Source of the DNA: an uncultured Rhodobacterales bacterium
GTDB taxonomy: Bacteria > Pseudomonadota > Alphaproteobacteria > Rhodobacterales > Rhodobacteraceae
Direction of reading: 5' to 3'
Length of the DNA: 64,000 nt
NCBI GenBank assembly: GCA_903873585.1
Contig: CAIQOV010000006.1
Coordinates: 28,302-92,301, forward strand
Shown: piece by piece, positions 17,131-25,270 of the stretch
Layout: each line of letters begins with the position of its first letter
Position numbering within the stretch: position 1 is the first letter of the stretch
Translations under genes and position numbers: made by a program
The notes under the pieces: model-generated
What the model was told of the DNA's origin: nothing
What the model saw: the letters and a program-made list of their open reading frames with translations, nothing else
Databases searched by the model: none

Positions 17131-17862
17131 TTGACACCACAGCAAACACCCTTCGCTCTAAAGTTAAGCGCTTTCGTCGCTTTATCGGGCGAGGAACTCT
17201 CGGCGCTTGACCGTCTGCACGGGCGGCGCAAGAAGTTCGCGGCGGGGCGTGATATGGTGCATCAGGGGCAGATCAACCAACCGGCCTATATCCTCGCCTC
17301 GGGGTGGGTGTGTTCTTATAAACTTTTATCGGGGGGCGGGCGGCAGATCGTCGATTTCCAGATTCCGGGCGATTTTTTGGGCCTGCGCTCGGTTCTGTTT
17401 CGCACGGCGGATCATAACATTGAGCCCGTCACCCGCGTTGAAGCCTCTGAGGTGCTGCCGAGCGACCTGTTGGACACGTTTAGCCGGACGCCGCGTCTTG
17501 CGACCGCCGTGCTTTGGGCCGCATCGCGCGACGAGGCGATGGTGGTGGAACATCTGGTTGGAATCGGGCGGCGCGATGCCAAAGAGCGCACCGCGCATTT
17601 TCTGCTAGAACTTGGCGCGCGCTTGAAGCTGGTTCAGCTTAGCACGCCCCTTGGCTATGCCTGCCCGCTGTCGCAATATATGCTGGCCGATGCGATGGGG
17701 CTAAGTGCTGTGCACGTCAACCGCGTGCTGCGCGAGTTGCGCGATGATGGCTTGGTCACGTTCCAGCACGGCAAGGTGACGATCCACGACCTTGACGGCC
17801 TTGTCACACTTGCCGATTTTGACAAAAGCTATCTCGACCACGACGGGCCTTTGCTGAAGTGA
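17131..17862 (+). CDS. Crp/Fnr-family transcriptional regulator
   Basis: A 243-residue regulator with a TTG start preceded by AAAGGATTTCAAGAA. The N-terminal part to about residue 130 is the cyclic-nucleotide-type beta-roll (KKFAAGRDMVHQGQ, GDFLGLRSVLF). The C-terminal part is a Crp-type winged helix (YMLADAMGLSAVHVNRVLRE). No N-terminal cysteine cluster for an iron-sulfur centre is seen, and the cassette lacks the Glu/Arg pair for cAMP, so the ligand is unknown. Its stop abuts the stop of the SDR gene exactly (TGATCA). It may control the surrounding stress genes (inference from location). Confidence 0.88.
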   Translation: MTPQQTPFALKLSAFVALSGEELSALDRLHGRRKKFAAGRDMVHQGQINQPAYILASGWVCSYKLLSGGGRQIVDFQIPGDFLGLRSVLFRTADHNIEPVTRVEASEVLPSDLLDTFSRTPRLATAVLWAASRDEAMVVEHLVGIGRRDAKERTAHFLLELGARLKLVQLSTPLGYACPLSQYMLADAMGLSAVHVNRVLRELRDDGLVTFQHGKVTIHDLDGLVTLADFDKSYLDHDGPLLK

Positions 17863-18639
17863 TCAGGCGGCGGTCATCCCGCCGTCTACGGTATAGGCCC
17901 CGCCGTTGATATAGCCCGCGTCATCGCTGGCCAGAAAGGCGACCAAGCCTGCCACCTCGGCCGGTGTGCCGTAGCGTTTCATCGGAATCGTTGCGGCAAA
18001 ACCGTCATGCACCGCTTTGCCAGCGCCCGGGCTTGCCCCCTCTTCGATGGAAGCCATCATGCGGCTTTCGATCGGGCCGGGGTTGATGCAGTTGACCCTG
18101 ATGCCCTTGCCCCCCCATTCCACCGCTGCCGCCCGCGTCAGCCCCAAGACGGCGTGTTTGCTGGCAACATAGGCGCAAAGCCCCGAAGACCCCGTTAGCC
18201 CCGCCACGCTGGATGAGTTGATGATACTGCCCTGACCGGCCTTGGCCATGACTGGAATAACCAGCTTCAGGCCCAAAAAGATGCCAACCACGTTCACCTC
18301 CATCACCTTGCGAAAGCCCTCGGTCGGAAAGGAAGGGATGGGGGCGACCGGCCCTTCGATGCCCGCGTTGTTGAAAAAGGCGTCGATGGCCCCAAAGGTC
18401 TTGACGGTTTGCGCCACCGCCGCCCCAAAACCCGCTTCGTCGGTGACGTCGGCGTGCAGCACCAGCAAGCGCTTGGCGTCTGGGATGGCTTTGTGCAGCG
18501 CGCGAAAGTCAGCGCTGGCCATGTCGATGGCGGCAATGCTGGCCCCGCGTGATGCCAGCAGGGTCGCCGCCGCCGTTCCGATCGCCCCCGCAGCACCGGT
18601 GATCAAGACGATCTTGCCTGTCATGGTCTGTGTCATCAT
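17863..18639 (-). CDS. Short-chain dehydrogenase/reductase (SDR)
   Basis: A 258-residue NAD(P)-dependent oxidoreductase of classical SDR length. The cofactor glycine motif is ITGAAGAIG at about residues 11-19, with AIDMAS after beta-2 suggesting NAD preference. NNAG follows, then the catalytic Ser (NSSSVAG), and the Tyr-x-x-x-Lys pair in YVASKHAVLG. The C-terminal YINGGAYTVDGGM is typical of 3-ketoacyl reductase-like members. The longer open frame to 18876 is noise; ATG 18639/18636 has AAAGGA in front. Substrate unknown. Confidence 0.9.
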   Translation of the reverse strand: MMTQTMTGKIVLITGAAGAIGTAAATLLASRGASIAAIDMASADFRALHKAIPDAKRLLVLHADVTDEAGFGAAVAQTVKTFGAIDAFFNNAGIEGPVAPIPSFPTEGFRKVMEVNVVGIFLGLKLVIPVMAKAGQGSIINSSSVAGLTGSSGLCAYVASKHAVLGLTRAAAVEWGGKGIRVNCINPGPIESRMMASIEEGASPGAGKAVHDGFAATIPMKRYGTPAEVAGLVAFLASDDAGYINGGAYTVDGGMTAA

Positions 18640-19014
18640 CGTTCCTTTGATGTGCAAATTGCGGATTGGCACCGCGAAAAAGCTTGGCCCCCCGCCGCGC
18701 AAGACGCGGGAAAACGCCGACAGCGGGGGGCATTGCAACCGTGGAAACAGATCTTTCCAAGGTCTGGCTAACCTTGAACGGTCCAAGGCTGGCGCGCACT
18801 TGTGCAGGTTGGTGTTTGGCCACAATCGCCCGACTTTTACGCCCAAACAGCGATCTTTCTGTTGCCTGCCCGCCAAGACAGCTTGCCATCACAGGCCACG
18901 GGCTCATCCGATTTGCAGCGGTGGCGGAATGCAGGTCAACGGGCTGACACAGGTCAAAGCCAAGCCCCGCGCGCTGTGGCTTTGTGGCGCTGCACCCCGA
19001 CCTTAGGAACCCCC
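18640..19014. other. Divergent intergenic region between SDR and P-type ATPase
   Basis: I see no convincing gene in these 375 bp. CCTTGAACGGTCCAAGG at 18772-18788 is an imperfect 17-bp palindrome (outer CCTTG/CAAGG, inner AC/GT) and may be an operator for either gene. Confidence 0.4.
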
Positions 19015-21486
19015 ATGACCCAAAAGCTTGGCCTAACCGCTGCGCAAGCCGCCGCCCGCTTAGCGCGCGAAGGCTTTAACGAGCTGCCCCGCGCCCGCCG
19101 CCGCTCGCCCCTGCGCATTGTGGTCGAGGTTTTGCGCGAACCGATGCTGGCGTTGTTGCTTGCGGGCGGGGTGGTTTACTTGGCTTTGGGCAACCGCGAA
19201 GAGGCACTGATCCTTTTGGCCTTCGCCTGCCTGTCGGTGGGCATCACCGTGGTGCAAGAAGCCCGCACCGAACGCGTGCTAGAGGCGTTGCGCGATCTCA
19301 CCAGCCCGCGCGCCTTGGTGATCAGGGGTGGCGAAAGGCTGCGCATTGCAGGGCGCGATGTGGCGCGCGGTGATCTGATCGTGCTGTCGGAAGGCGACCG
19401 CGTGCCCGCCGATGCTTTGGTGTTAGAGGCGACTGCCCTTTCCGCCGACGAATCCCTGTTGACGGGGGAAGCTGTGCCGGTGCGCAAAGTCGCAGGTAGT
19501 GCCACCAAAGCCCGCCCGGGTGGCGAGGACCAGACCACGGTGTTTTCGGGCAGTTTGATCGTGCAAGGTTCGGCACTGGCTTTGGTGACCGCCACAGGGC
19601 CTGCCTCAGAAATCGGCAAGATCGGCACATCCTTGGGCCAACTGGAAACCGAGACGCCCCACCTGCAACGCCAGATGCGCAAACTGGTGATTGTGTTTGC
19701 CGGTGTCGGGGTGGCGGTCAGCTTGGCGGTGGTGGTGCTATACGGCCTGCTGCGCGGCGGGTGGTTAGAGGGGATCTTGGCCGGCATCGCGATTGGCATG
19801 TCGATGCTGCCCGAAGAGTTTCCGATGGTGCTGGCTGTTTTCATGGCGATGGGGGCTTGGCGCATTTCCAAGGTGCGGGTGCTGACCCGCCGCGCCTCGG
19901 CCATTGAAACGCTGGGGTCGGCGAGTGTGCTGTGCACCGACAAGACCGGAACGCTCACCGAAAACCGCATGACGATTGCGCAATTGTGGCTGCCCGATGG
20001 GTCAGCGCACGCGGTTGGGGCGGCCTTGCCCGATCCGTTTCGCGAACTGGCGGCAGCGGGGGTGATGGCTTGCGCCCCCAAGCCGTTTGATCCGATGGAA
20101 CAGGCGTTCCACGCCTTGGCCAAGGCCGATCTGCGCAGCGGTGAAACCTTGCCCAGCGCGGGGCAGACCTTGGCGCACAGCTACAGCCTGTCGCCTGCGC
20201 TGCTGGCCATGTCGCAAGCGTGGGGCACATCGGCCACGGGTTTTCGCATTGCCGCCAAAGGCGCGCCCGAGGCGATGGCCGATCTGTGTAAGCTTGACGC
20301 CCAATCCCAAGCCGGCGTCACCGCGCGGGTCGATCAGATGGCCAGCGCGGGCCTGCGGGTGTTGGGCGTGGCCGAGGCCGCCCATTCCGGCCCGCTGCCG
20401 CCCAGCCAACGCGACTTTGCCTTTCGCTTTTTGGGATTGGTCGGGCTGGCCGACCCGCTGCGCGCCTCGGTTCGCGATGCTGTCGCGCAATGCCGCAGCG
20501 CGGGCATTCGGGTGATCATGATCACCGGCGATTACCCCACCACCGCGCGCACCATCGCAGCCCAAGCGGGGCTGGAAGGCGAACGTGTTATCACAGGGCC
20601 AGAACTTGCCGCCCTGTCAGACGCCGATCTGGCCCGTGCTGTCAAAGATGTCACCATCTTTGCCCGTATCATGCCCGAACAAAAGCTGCGCATCGTCACC
20701 GCGCTCAAATCTGGCGGCGCTGTGGTGGCCATGACGGGTGACGGGGTGAATGATGCGCCCTCGCTGAAAGCTGCGCATATCGGCGTGGCCATGGGCGGTC
20801 GCGGCACCGATGTCGCGCGCGAGGCTGCTAGCATTGTGCTGCTGGATGACGATTTCGGCTCTATCGTCACCACGATACGGCTGGGGCGGCGCATCTATGA
20901 CAATCTGCGCAAAGCGATGAGCTTTATCTTGGCCGTCCACGTTCCCATCGCGGGCCTTGCTTTGATGCCTTTGCTGTTTGGTATGCCCATCCTGTTTGGC
21001 CCCGTTCACATCGCCTTTCTGGAAATGGTGATCGACCCAGTGTGTTCGCTGGTGTTTGAAGCCGAAACCGAGGAAGACGGCATCATGACCCGCCCACCGC
21101 GCCCGCCAAACGAGGCGCTGTTTTCCGGCCCGACCATCGTGTGGAGCTTGCTGCAAGGCGCGCTGGTGCTGGGGGTCAGCGGTTCGATCTTTGCGCTGGC
21201 GCCGTCTTATGGCCTGTCAGCCGATCAGGTGCGCGGGCTGACCTTTGCCACGTTGATCTTGGGGATTGTGGCGCTGATCTTGGTGGATCGGTCGCGCTCT
21301 GCCTCGATCTTCACGGCGATCTTGCGCCCCAACCGCGCCTTGGCCATCGTTTTGCTGATCGTGGCTGCGATGCTGGCTGTGGTTTTGCTTTGGCCGCCCG
21401 CTTTGGAAATGTTCGGCTTTGCGCCGCTTAACCTGCGGCTTTGGCTGTGCCACCGATTGCCGGCCTTGCCGTGCTGGCGGCGCTAG
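19015..21486 (+). CDS. P-type cation-transporting ATPase, 3' end apparently frameshifted
   Basis: An 823-residue membrane pump of the P2/P3 type (Ca/Mg/H-like). ATG 19015 begins MTQKLGLTAAQAAARLAREG, a cation ATPase N-terminal domain. The actuator motif is LLTGEAVPV near residue 156, the phosphorylated aspartate lies in CTDKTGTLTENR near 309, and the hinge is MTGDGVNDAPSLKAA near 578. Spans follow, including a final bundle. The last 13 residues (LCHRLPALPCWRR) do not look like a membrane helix. The +2 frame from 21441 reads LAVPPIAGLAVLAALETLKP and ends at 21587, the expected last helix. One missing G near 21443 would restore it. Transported ion not determined. Confidence 0.88.
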   Translation: MTQKLGLTAAQAAARLAREGFNELPRARRRSPLRIVVEVLREPMLALLLAGGVVYLALGNREEALILLAFACLSVGITVVQEARTERVLEALRDLTSPRALVIRGGERLRIAGRDVARGDLIVLSEGDRVPADALVLEATALSADESLLTGEAVPVRKVAGSATKARPGGEDQTTVFSGSLIVQGSALALVTATGPASEIGKIGTSLGQLETETPHLQRQMRKLVIVFAGVGVAVSLAVVVLYGLLRGGWLEGILAGIAIGMSMLPEEFPMVLAVFMAMGAWRISKVRVLTRRASAIETLGSASVLCTDKTGTLTENRMTIAQLWLPDGSAHAVGAALPDPFRELAAAGVMACAPKPFDPMEQAFHALAKADLRSGETLPSAGQTLAHSYSLSPALLAMSQAWGTSATGFRIAAKGAPEAMADLCKLDAQSQAGVTARVDQMASAGLRVLGVAEAAHSGPLPPSQRDFAFRFLGLVGLADPLRASVRDAVAQCRSAGIRVIMITGDYPTTARTIAAQAGLEGERVITGPELAALSDADLARAVKDVTIFARIMPEQKLRIVTALKSGGAVVAMTGDGVNDAPSLKAAHIGVAMGGRGTDVAREAASIVLLDDDFGSIVTTIRLGRRIYDNLRKAMSFILAVHVPIAGLALMPLLFGMPILFGPVHIAFLEMVIDPVCSLVFEAETEEDGIMTRPPRPPNEALFSGPTIVWSLLQGALVLGVSGSIFALAPSYGLSADQVRGLTFATLILGIVALILVDRSRSASIFTAILRPNRALAIVLLIVAAMLAVVLLWPPALEMFGFAPLNLRLWLCHRLPALPCWRR

Positions 21487-21719
21487 AGACGCTTAAGCCC
21501 CTTTGGCGCTGGGCGTTGGTTTGGTCAGCGCGGCGCAAAGTCATGGCCGCGCAAAAGGCCGCCGCCGCTAATTCCACACCGCGCTGATCTGTATCAGGGC
21601 GCTTGGCGCAGCAAAGGGCCAAGATAAGCCACGGCCCGCCCTAGGCCCGCCCCGCAGAATTTGGCGAAGCGCCCTTGGTTTCGGCCCGAGAAACCCTCTG
21701 TCAACAAAGCGAGGCCATC

Positions 21720-21932
21720 ATGCCCTTTCGTTCCTTCATCCTTGTGTCCCTTTTGTCCACCAGCCTTGCCGGATGCCTTGCCGATAACAACGAACGCGGG
21801 CTTGCAGGGGCGGCAACGGGGGCGGTGATTGGTGGCGTTTCGGGCGGCAATCCGGTGGCGGGGGCCGTTGTGGGCGGTGCTGCGGGCTATTTCTGCCACG
21901 ATCTGAACGTGGCCGGATGCCGCAACCAGTGA
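21720..21932 (+). CDS. Small glycine-zipper lipoprotein
   Basis: A 70-residue protein with a lipoprotein signal: MPFRSFILVSLLSTSLAGC, with the lipobox LAGC placing the acylated cysteine near residue 19. A glycine-zipper-like segment (GLAGAATGAVIGGVSGG) follows, then a short cysteine-containing tail. Such 17-kDa-antigen/OsmB-like small lipoproteins sit in the outer membrane. GCGAGGCC precedes ATG 21720. It starts the second stress-type gene run of the window. Confidence 0.78.
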   Translation: MPFRSFILVSLLSTSLAGCLADNNERGLAGAATGAVIGGVSGGNPVAGAVVGGAAGYFCHDLNVAGCRNQ

Positions 21933-21960
21933 CCCTTTCTTTGACCACAAGGACCGCGCC

Positions 21961-22356
21961 ATGACGGGCTATACCGCTGACATCGAAAGCTTGACCGAAA
22001 AGAACACCGCCTTTCGGCACGTTCTTTACACCGGTTCGCATCTGCAACTGGTTCTGATGGCCCTAAAGCCCGGTGAAGACATCGGGCTCGAAACCCACAA
22101 GACCCACGACCAGTTCTTTCGCATCGAAAAGGGCCGTGGTGAGGTGGTGATCAACGGGGCGACGCATCCGGTCAAGTCCGGCTCTGCCATCATCGGGCCC
22201 GCTGGCGCGCTGCATAACCTGATCAACACCGGCGACAAGCCAATGCGCCTTTACACGCTGTACAGCCCGCCCAACCACGTCGACGGGCTGGTTGAAAAGC
22301 GCAAAGCCGATGCGCAGGCGTCAAGCGAAGTGTTTGACGGCGTGACCACCGAATAG
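21961..22356 (+). CDS. Cupin-domain protein
   Basis: A 131-residue single cupin. The two metal-binding motifs are readable: GLETHKTHDQFFRIEKGRG (about residues 42-60) and IGPAGALHNLINTG (about 79-92), giving His, His, Glu and His ligands. No signal peptide. It resembles small cupins annotated as mannose-6-phosphate isomerase-like or stress-related. It lies 28 bp after the lipoprotein gene and is probably in the same transcript. Enzymatic activity unknown. Confidence 0.82.
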   Translation: MTGYTADIESLTEKNTAFRHVLYTGSHLQLVLMALKPGEDIGLETHKTHDQFFRIEKGRGEVVINGATHPVKSGSAIIGPAGALHNLINTGDKPMRLYTLYSPPNHVDGLVEKRKADAQASSEVFDGVTTE

Positions 22357-22416
22357 CCCGCGCGCGCCACGTAAAACAGCGGGCAATCCTGCCTGCAATT
22401 TCCAAAGGAGATGACG

Positions 22417-22728
22417 ATGCTGCAAGATGGAAAGACGTTGAAGATGGCCGTTCCGACCGATTTTGACGGGCTGGTGGCGCAACTGGCCTCGTTGCGCGAT
22501 GACATCGCCCATCTGACGGGTTCTGTCTCGACGCTGGCGGAACGGCGGGGCCGCAAGATGGCCAACGACCTGACCGATGGCCTGAACGAGGCCGTCAACT
22601 ACGTCGAACGCAAAAGCACGGGTGCCGAGGCCGAGTTGGAAAAGTCGATAGCAACCCATCCGCTGCTGGCTTTGGGGCTGGCGGCGGGCATCGGCCTGAT
22701 GATCGGGGCGATGACGCGGCGGGGATGA
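22417..22728 (+). CDS. DUF883/ElaB-YqjD-like membrane-anchored protein
   Basis: A 103-residue protein: soluble helical part, residues about 10-75, with heptad-like character, then a C-terminal hydrophobic anchor HPLLALGLAAGIGLMIGAM and a basic end TRRG. This is the layout of ElaB/YqjD (DUF883) proteins, which tether ribosomes to the membrane in E. coli stationary phase. ATG 22417 is six bases from AAAGGAG; ATG 22411 touches it. It overlaps the following gene by four bases. Confidence 0.78.
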   Translation: MLQDGKTLKMAVPTDFDGLVAQLASLRDDIAHLTGSVSTLAERRGRKMANDLTDGLNEAVNYVERKSTGAEAELEKSIATHPLLALGLAAGIGLMIGAMTRRG

Positions 22729-23126
22729 ACCGCTTTTTGCCCCCGTTTCAAGATCTGGCGCGGGGGGCGGCTTGCGCTGTGCGGGCCGCTCTGCGGCGGG
22801 CGGCGCTGACTGGCGCTGCGCTGCTGATCGGCGCGCTGGGTGCGGCGTTTGGGGTGCTGGCGGTGTTTTTGGGGCTAAGCCTTGTGATGGGTTCGGCGCT
22901 GGCCGCCTTGACCATGGGCGCGGCCCTACTGGCGACAGCGGCGGTTCTGGGGCTGATTGCGCGCGAGGCGGGGCGCACAACGCACCCCGTCACCCCACCG
23001 CCGCAAGCCAACCGCGACACTTCGTCCCCAACAGCGGCCAACACCGCCACGATTGCGGTTTTTACCGCAGCTTTCCTTCTAGGCCGTCGCCTGACCAACC
23101 GGCGCGGTTCTTCTAACAATTCCTGA
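22725..23126 (+). CDS. Hydrophobic membrane protein of the DUF883 unit
   Basis: A 133-residue protein with two long hydrophobic segments (about residues 30-55 and 58-78), a Pro/Thr-rich linker and a third weak hydrophobic stretch. It is coupled to the DUF883 gene by an ATGA overlap. Its placement matches phage-holin-family/DUF1469-like proteins that accompany DUF883 genes, but I cannot confirm the family. Envelope role inferred. Confidence 0.65.
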   Translation: MNRFLPPFQDLARGAACAVRAALRRAALTGAALLIGALGAAFGVLAVFLGLSLVMGSALAALTMGAALLATAAVLGLIAREAGRTTHPVTPPPQANRDTSSPTAANTATIAVFTAAFLLGRRLTNRRGSSNNS

Positions 23127-23143
23127 CATAGCGGAGAAACATC

Positions 23144-23299
23144 ATGTCACTTGGCGGAATCCTTTCGATCATCCTTATCATCTTCCTTCTCGGCGGCTTT
23201 TCCGGGCGTTTGGGTGGCTATGGCTACGGCTATGGCAACAGCGGCATTGGCGTTGTTTTGGTGATTGTCATCATCCTTGCCCTTCTTGGCCGAATCTAA
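23144..23299 (+). CDS. 51-residue DUF3309-like hydrophobic peptide
   Basis: A short gene, ATG 23144 preceded by GCGGAGAAACATC. The protein has two hydrophobic helices, MSLGGILSIILIIFLLGG and GVVLVIVIILALLGRI, around a glycine/tyrosine-rich turn (GRLGGYGYGYGNSG). This is the look of DUF3309 proteins. It is the last gene before a strong terminator and probably belongs to the same stress transcript. Confidence 0.75.
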   Translation: MSLGGILSIILIIFLLGGFSGRLGGYGYGYGNSGIGVVLVIVIILALLGRI

Positions 23300-23307
23300 C
23301 AGCAAAG

Positions 23308-23354
23308 CCGCCAGCCGCCACGATGCAACATCGGGCGGCTGGCGGTGCATTTTT
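23308..23354 (+). terminator. Rho-independent terminator after the small hydrophobic gene
   Basis: CCGCCAGCCGCC at 23308-23319 pairs perfectly with GGCGGCTGGCGG at 23334-23345. The loop adds a further CGATG/CATCG helix, and the stem is followed by TGCATTTTTC. Confidence 0.88.
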
Positions 23355-23381
23355 CGGGGCGCGGAAGCGGCCCCGCCGCGC

Positions 23382-24059
23382 CTATCCCGTCACCAGCCCT
23401 TCGCCAACGACGATTTGCCGCTGACACAGTGCGGCAATCTTTTCGTCATGGGTCGAGATCAGGAAGGTCGTCCCCTCATCGCGGTTGATCTCGGCGATCA
23501 GGTCCATCACTTGGGCGGCCGAGGCGCGGTCAAGGTTGCCGGTGGGTTCATCGGCCAGCACCAGTTCGGGGCGGTTCATCAAGGCCCGCGCCACGGCGAC
23601 GCGCTGCTTTTGCCCGCCCGACAGGTTGGCGGTGGGAAAGTGGATGCGTTCGGCCAAGCCCATGCGCACCAGCAACTCTTGCCCCCGTGTCCGTGCCGCC
23701 GCCGTTTCGCGCCCCTCGCGCACGGCTGTGGGAAAGACAACGTTTTCCAGCGCGGTAAAGTCGGGCAAAAGGTTGTGAAACTGGAAGACAAAGCCGATGT
23801 GCTGGTTGCGAAATTCGGTCAATGCGCGGTCTGATGCGGTGGTCAGATCAACCCCCAGCATCGAATGTTGTCCGGAAGTTGGGTGCATCAGCGTGCCAAG
23901 AATGGTCAAAAGCGTGCTTTTGCCTGATCCCGAAGGGCCAAGCAGGGCGGCAAGCTCGCCCGTCTGCATCGCTAGATGAACCCCGCGCAGCACGCGCGTT
24001 TCGGCATCGCCCGACCCAAAGGTTTTCACCAAGTCCTGCACCTGTAACAGCGCGGTCAT
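23382..24059 (-). CDS. ABC transporter ATPase, LolD/MacB type
   Basis: A 225-residue ATPase: Walker A GPSGSGKSTLL near residue 41, signature LSGGQKQRVAVARAL near 145, Walker B LVLADEPTG and the switch histidine in ISTHDEK. Length and sequence match the LolD/MacB/FtsE class that powers lipid or export machineries rather than importers. Its ATG overlaps the stop of the permease gene by four bases. Together with the permease and the HlyD-type adaptor it forms a tripartite efflux set without a visible outer-membrane channel. Confidence 0.92.
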   Translation of the reverse strand: MTALLQVQDLVKTFGSGDAETRVLRGVHLAMQTGELAALLGPSGSGKSTLLTILGTLMHPTSGQHSMLGVDLTTASDRALTEFRNQHIGFVFQFHNLLPDFTALENVVFPTAVREGRETAAARTRGQELLVRMGLAERIHFPTANLSGGQKQRVAVARALMNRPELVLADEPTGNLDRASAAQVMDLIAEINRDEGTTFLISTHDEKIAALCQRQIVVGEGLVTG

Positions 24060-25270
24060 TGGCCAATCGCCGTGACAGGGTCTAGCCGTGCCGCCGCACG
24101 CGCGGGCAGGATAGAGGCGGCGATGGCCCCCAAAGTCGTCAGCACAATCGCCAGCCCGTAGGCCCCTTGCGCAATGTCAATCGGCAGGCCGTTTTGCCCC
24201 GGCGCAAAGCTGTCACGCCCGGGAAAGGCCAGCAGCACGCCGTAGCCTGCCGCAGCGCCAAACAGCCCGCCCATCAACCCGATCAGCGCGCCTTGCGAGA
24301 CAAACACCACCATCACAAACCACCGCCCCGCCCCCATTGCGCGCATGATCCCAATTTCGGGGCGGCGGCGGTAGGTTGACAACAGCAGCGCCGATGCCAC
24401 GCCGATGATGATCGTCAGTAGGGCGAAAGCCTTTAGGATATACCCCGTTTGCGCCTGTGCTTGCAAAGCTTCCAGCAACTGCGCGGCCTGTTCTGTCCAT
24501 GATTTTGCGTCTAACCCCGTCAGCGCCTTGATGCGTGGGGCAAGGGCGTCGGCGGTGTAAAGATCGGCCAGCTTGATCTCTATCCGCGTCACACCTTGTG
24601 GCATTTTGAACAGCGTGCGCGCTGTGGCAAGGCTGACATAGGCTTGGCGCCGGTCTGGCCCGCCTGATCCCATTTCGTAAATGCCGGTGATCGTAAGCAA
24701 CGCCTCGATCCCGTAAGAACTTTGCACCCGCACGGTTTGGCCCAACCGCAGGTTCATGTCTTGGGTCAGCGTCTTGCCCAACAACACCCCGCCTGCGCCA
24801 AGGTTGGCCGTGCCTTGGGTGATATACCCCGCCAGATTGGCGATGACAGATTCCTTGCCCGGTTCCAGCCCGTTGATTGACACCTGAGTCACCTGCGCGC
24901 CGCGCGTTAAAAACCCCGATCCGTTGATCTGGGGCGAGGTGCCAATGACCCCCGGCAGGCTTTCAATCAGCGGAATGAAAGCAGCGGTGTCTTTCAAAAT
25001 CGCCGCTGTTTGTGAGGCGGGTTCCTGCGCCAACAGCACGCGGTGCGCATCGGCGGGGGAAAGCAGGGCAGGGTCCACCGCTTCGGCCTGAATGGTGATA
25101 TGGGCCATGTCGCCTGCGGTGCGCGCCATGATGAATTCGGCCAAGCCGCCGATCAGGGCCGACATGAAGATAAAGATGAACACGCCGATGGCAACGCCGA
25201 ACACCAATAGGGCAGTTTGCGCCTTGCTGGCGGTTAGATAGCGGGTGGCGATCTTGATGGCGTAAAGCAT
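24056..25270 (-). CDS. FtsX/MacB-type ABC permease
   Basis: A 404-residue permease with one span near the N-terminus (ALLVFGVAIGVFIFIFMSAL), a large periplasmic domain (about residues 45-270) and three C-terminal spans (ILKAFALLTIIIGVASALLL, then LIGLMGGLFGAAAGYGVLLAF and GLAIVLTTLGAIAASILPA). This is the FtsX/MacB/LolC topology. It is coupled to the adaptor gene by a TGATG overlap. It may extrude a peptide, lipid or glycan-related molecule; the substrate is not visible. Confidence 0.9.
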   Translation of the reverse strand: MLYAIKIATRYLTASKAQTALLVFGVAIGVFIFIFMSALIGGLAEFIMARTAGDMAHITIQAEAVDPALLSPADAHRVLLAQEPASQTAAILKDTAAFIPLIESLPGVIGTSPQINGSGFLTRGAQVTQVSINGLEPGKESVIANLAGYITQGTANLGAGGVLLGKTLTQDMNLRLGQTVRVQSSYGIEALLTITGIYEMGSGGPDRRQAYVSLATARTLFKMPQGVTRIEIKLADLYTADALAPRIKALTGLDAKSWTEQAAQLLEALQAQAQTGYILKAFALLTIIIGVASALLLSTYRRRPEIGIMRAMGAGRWFVMVVFVSQGALIGLMGGLFGAAAGYGVLLAFPGRDSFAPGQNGLPIDIAQGAYGLAIVLTTLGAIAASILPARAAARLDPVTAIGQ

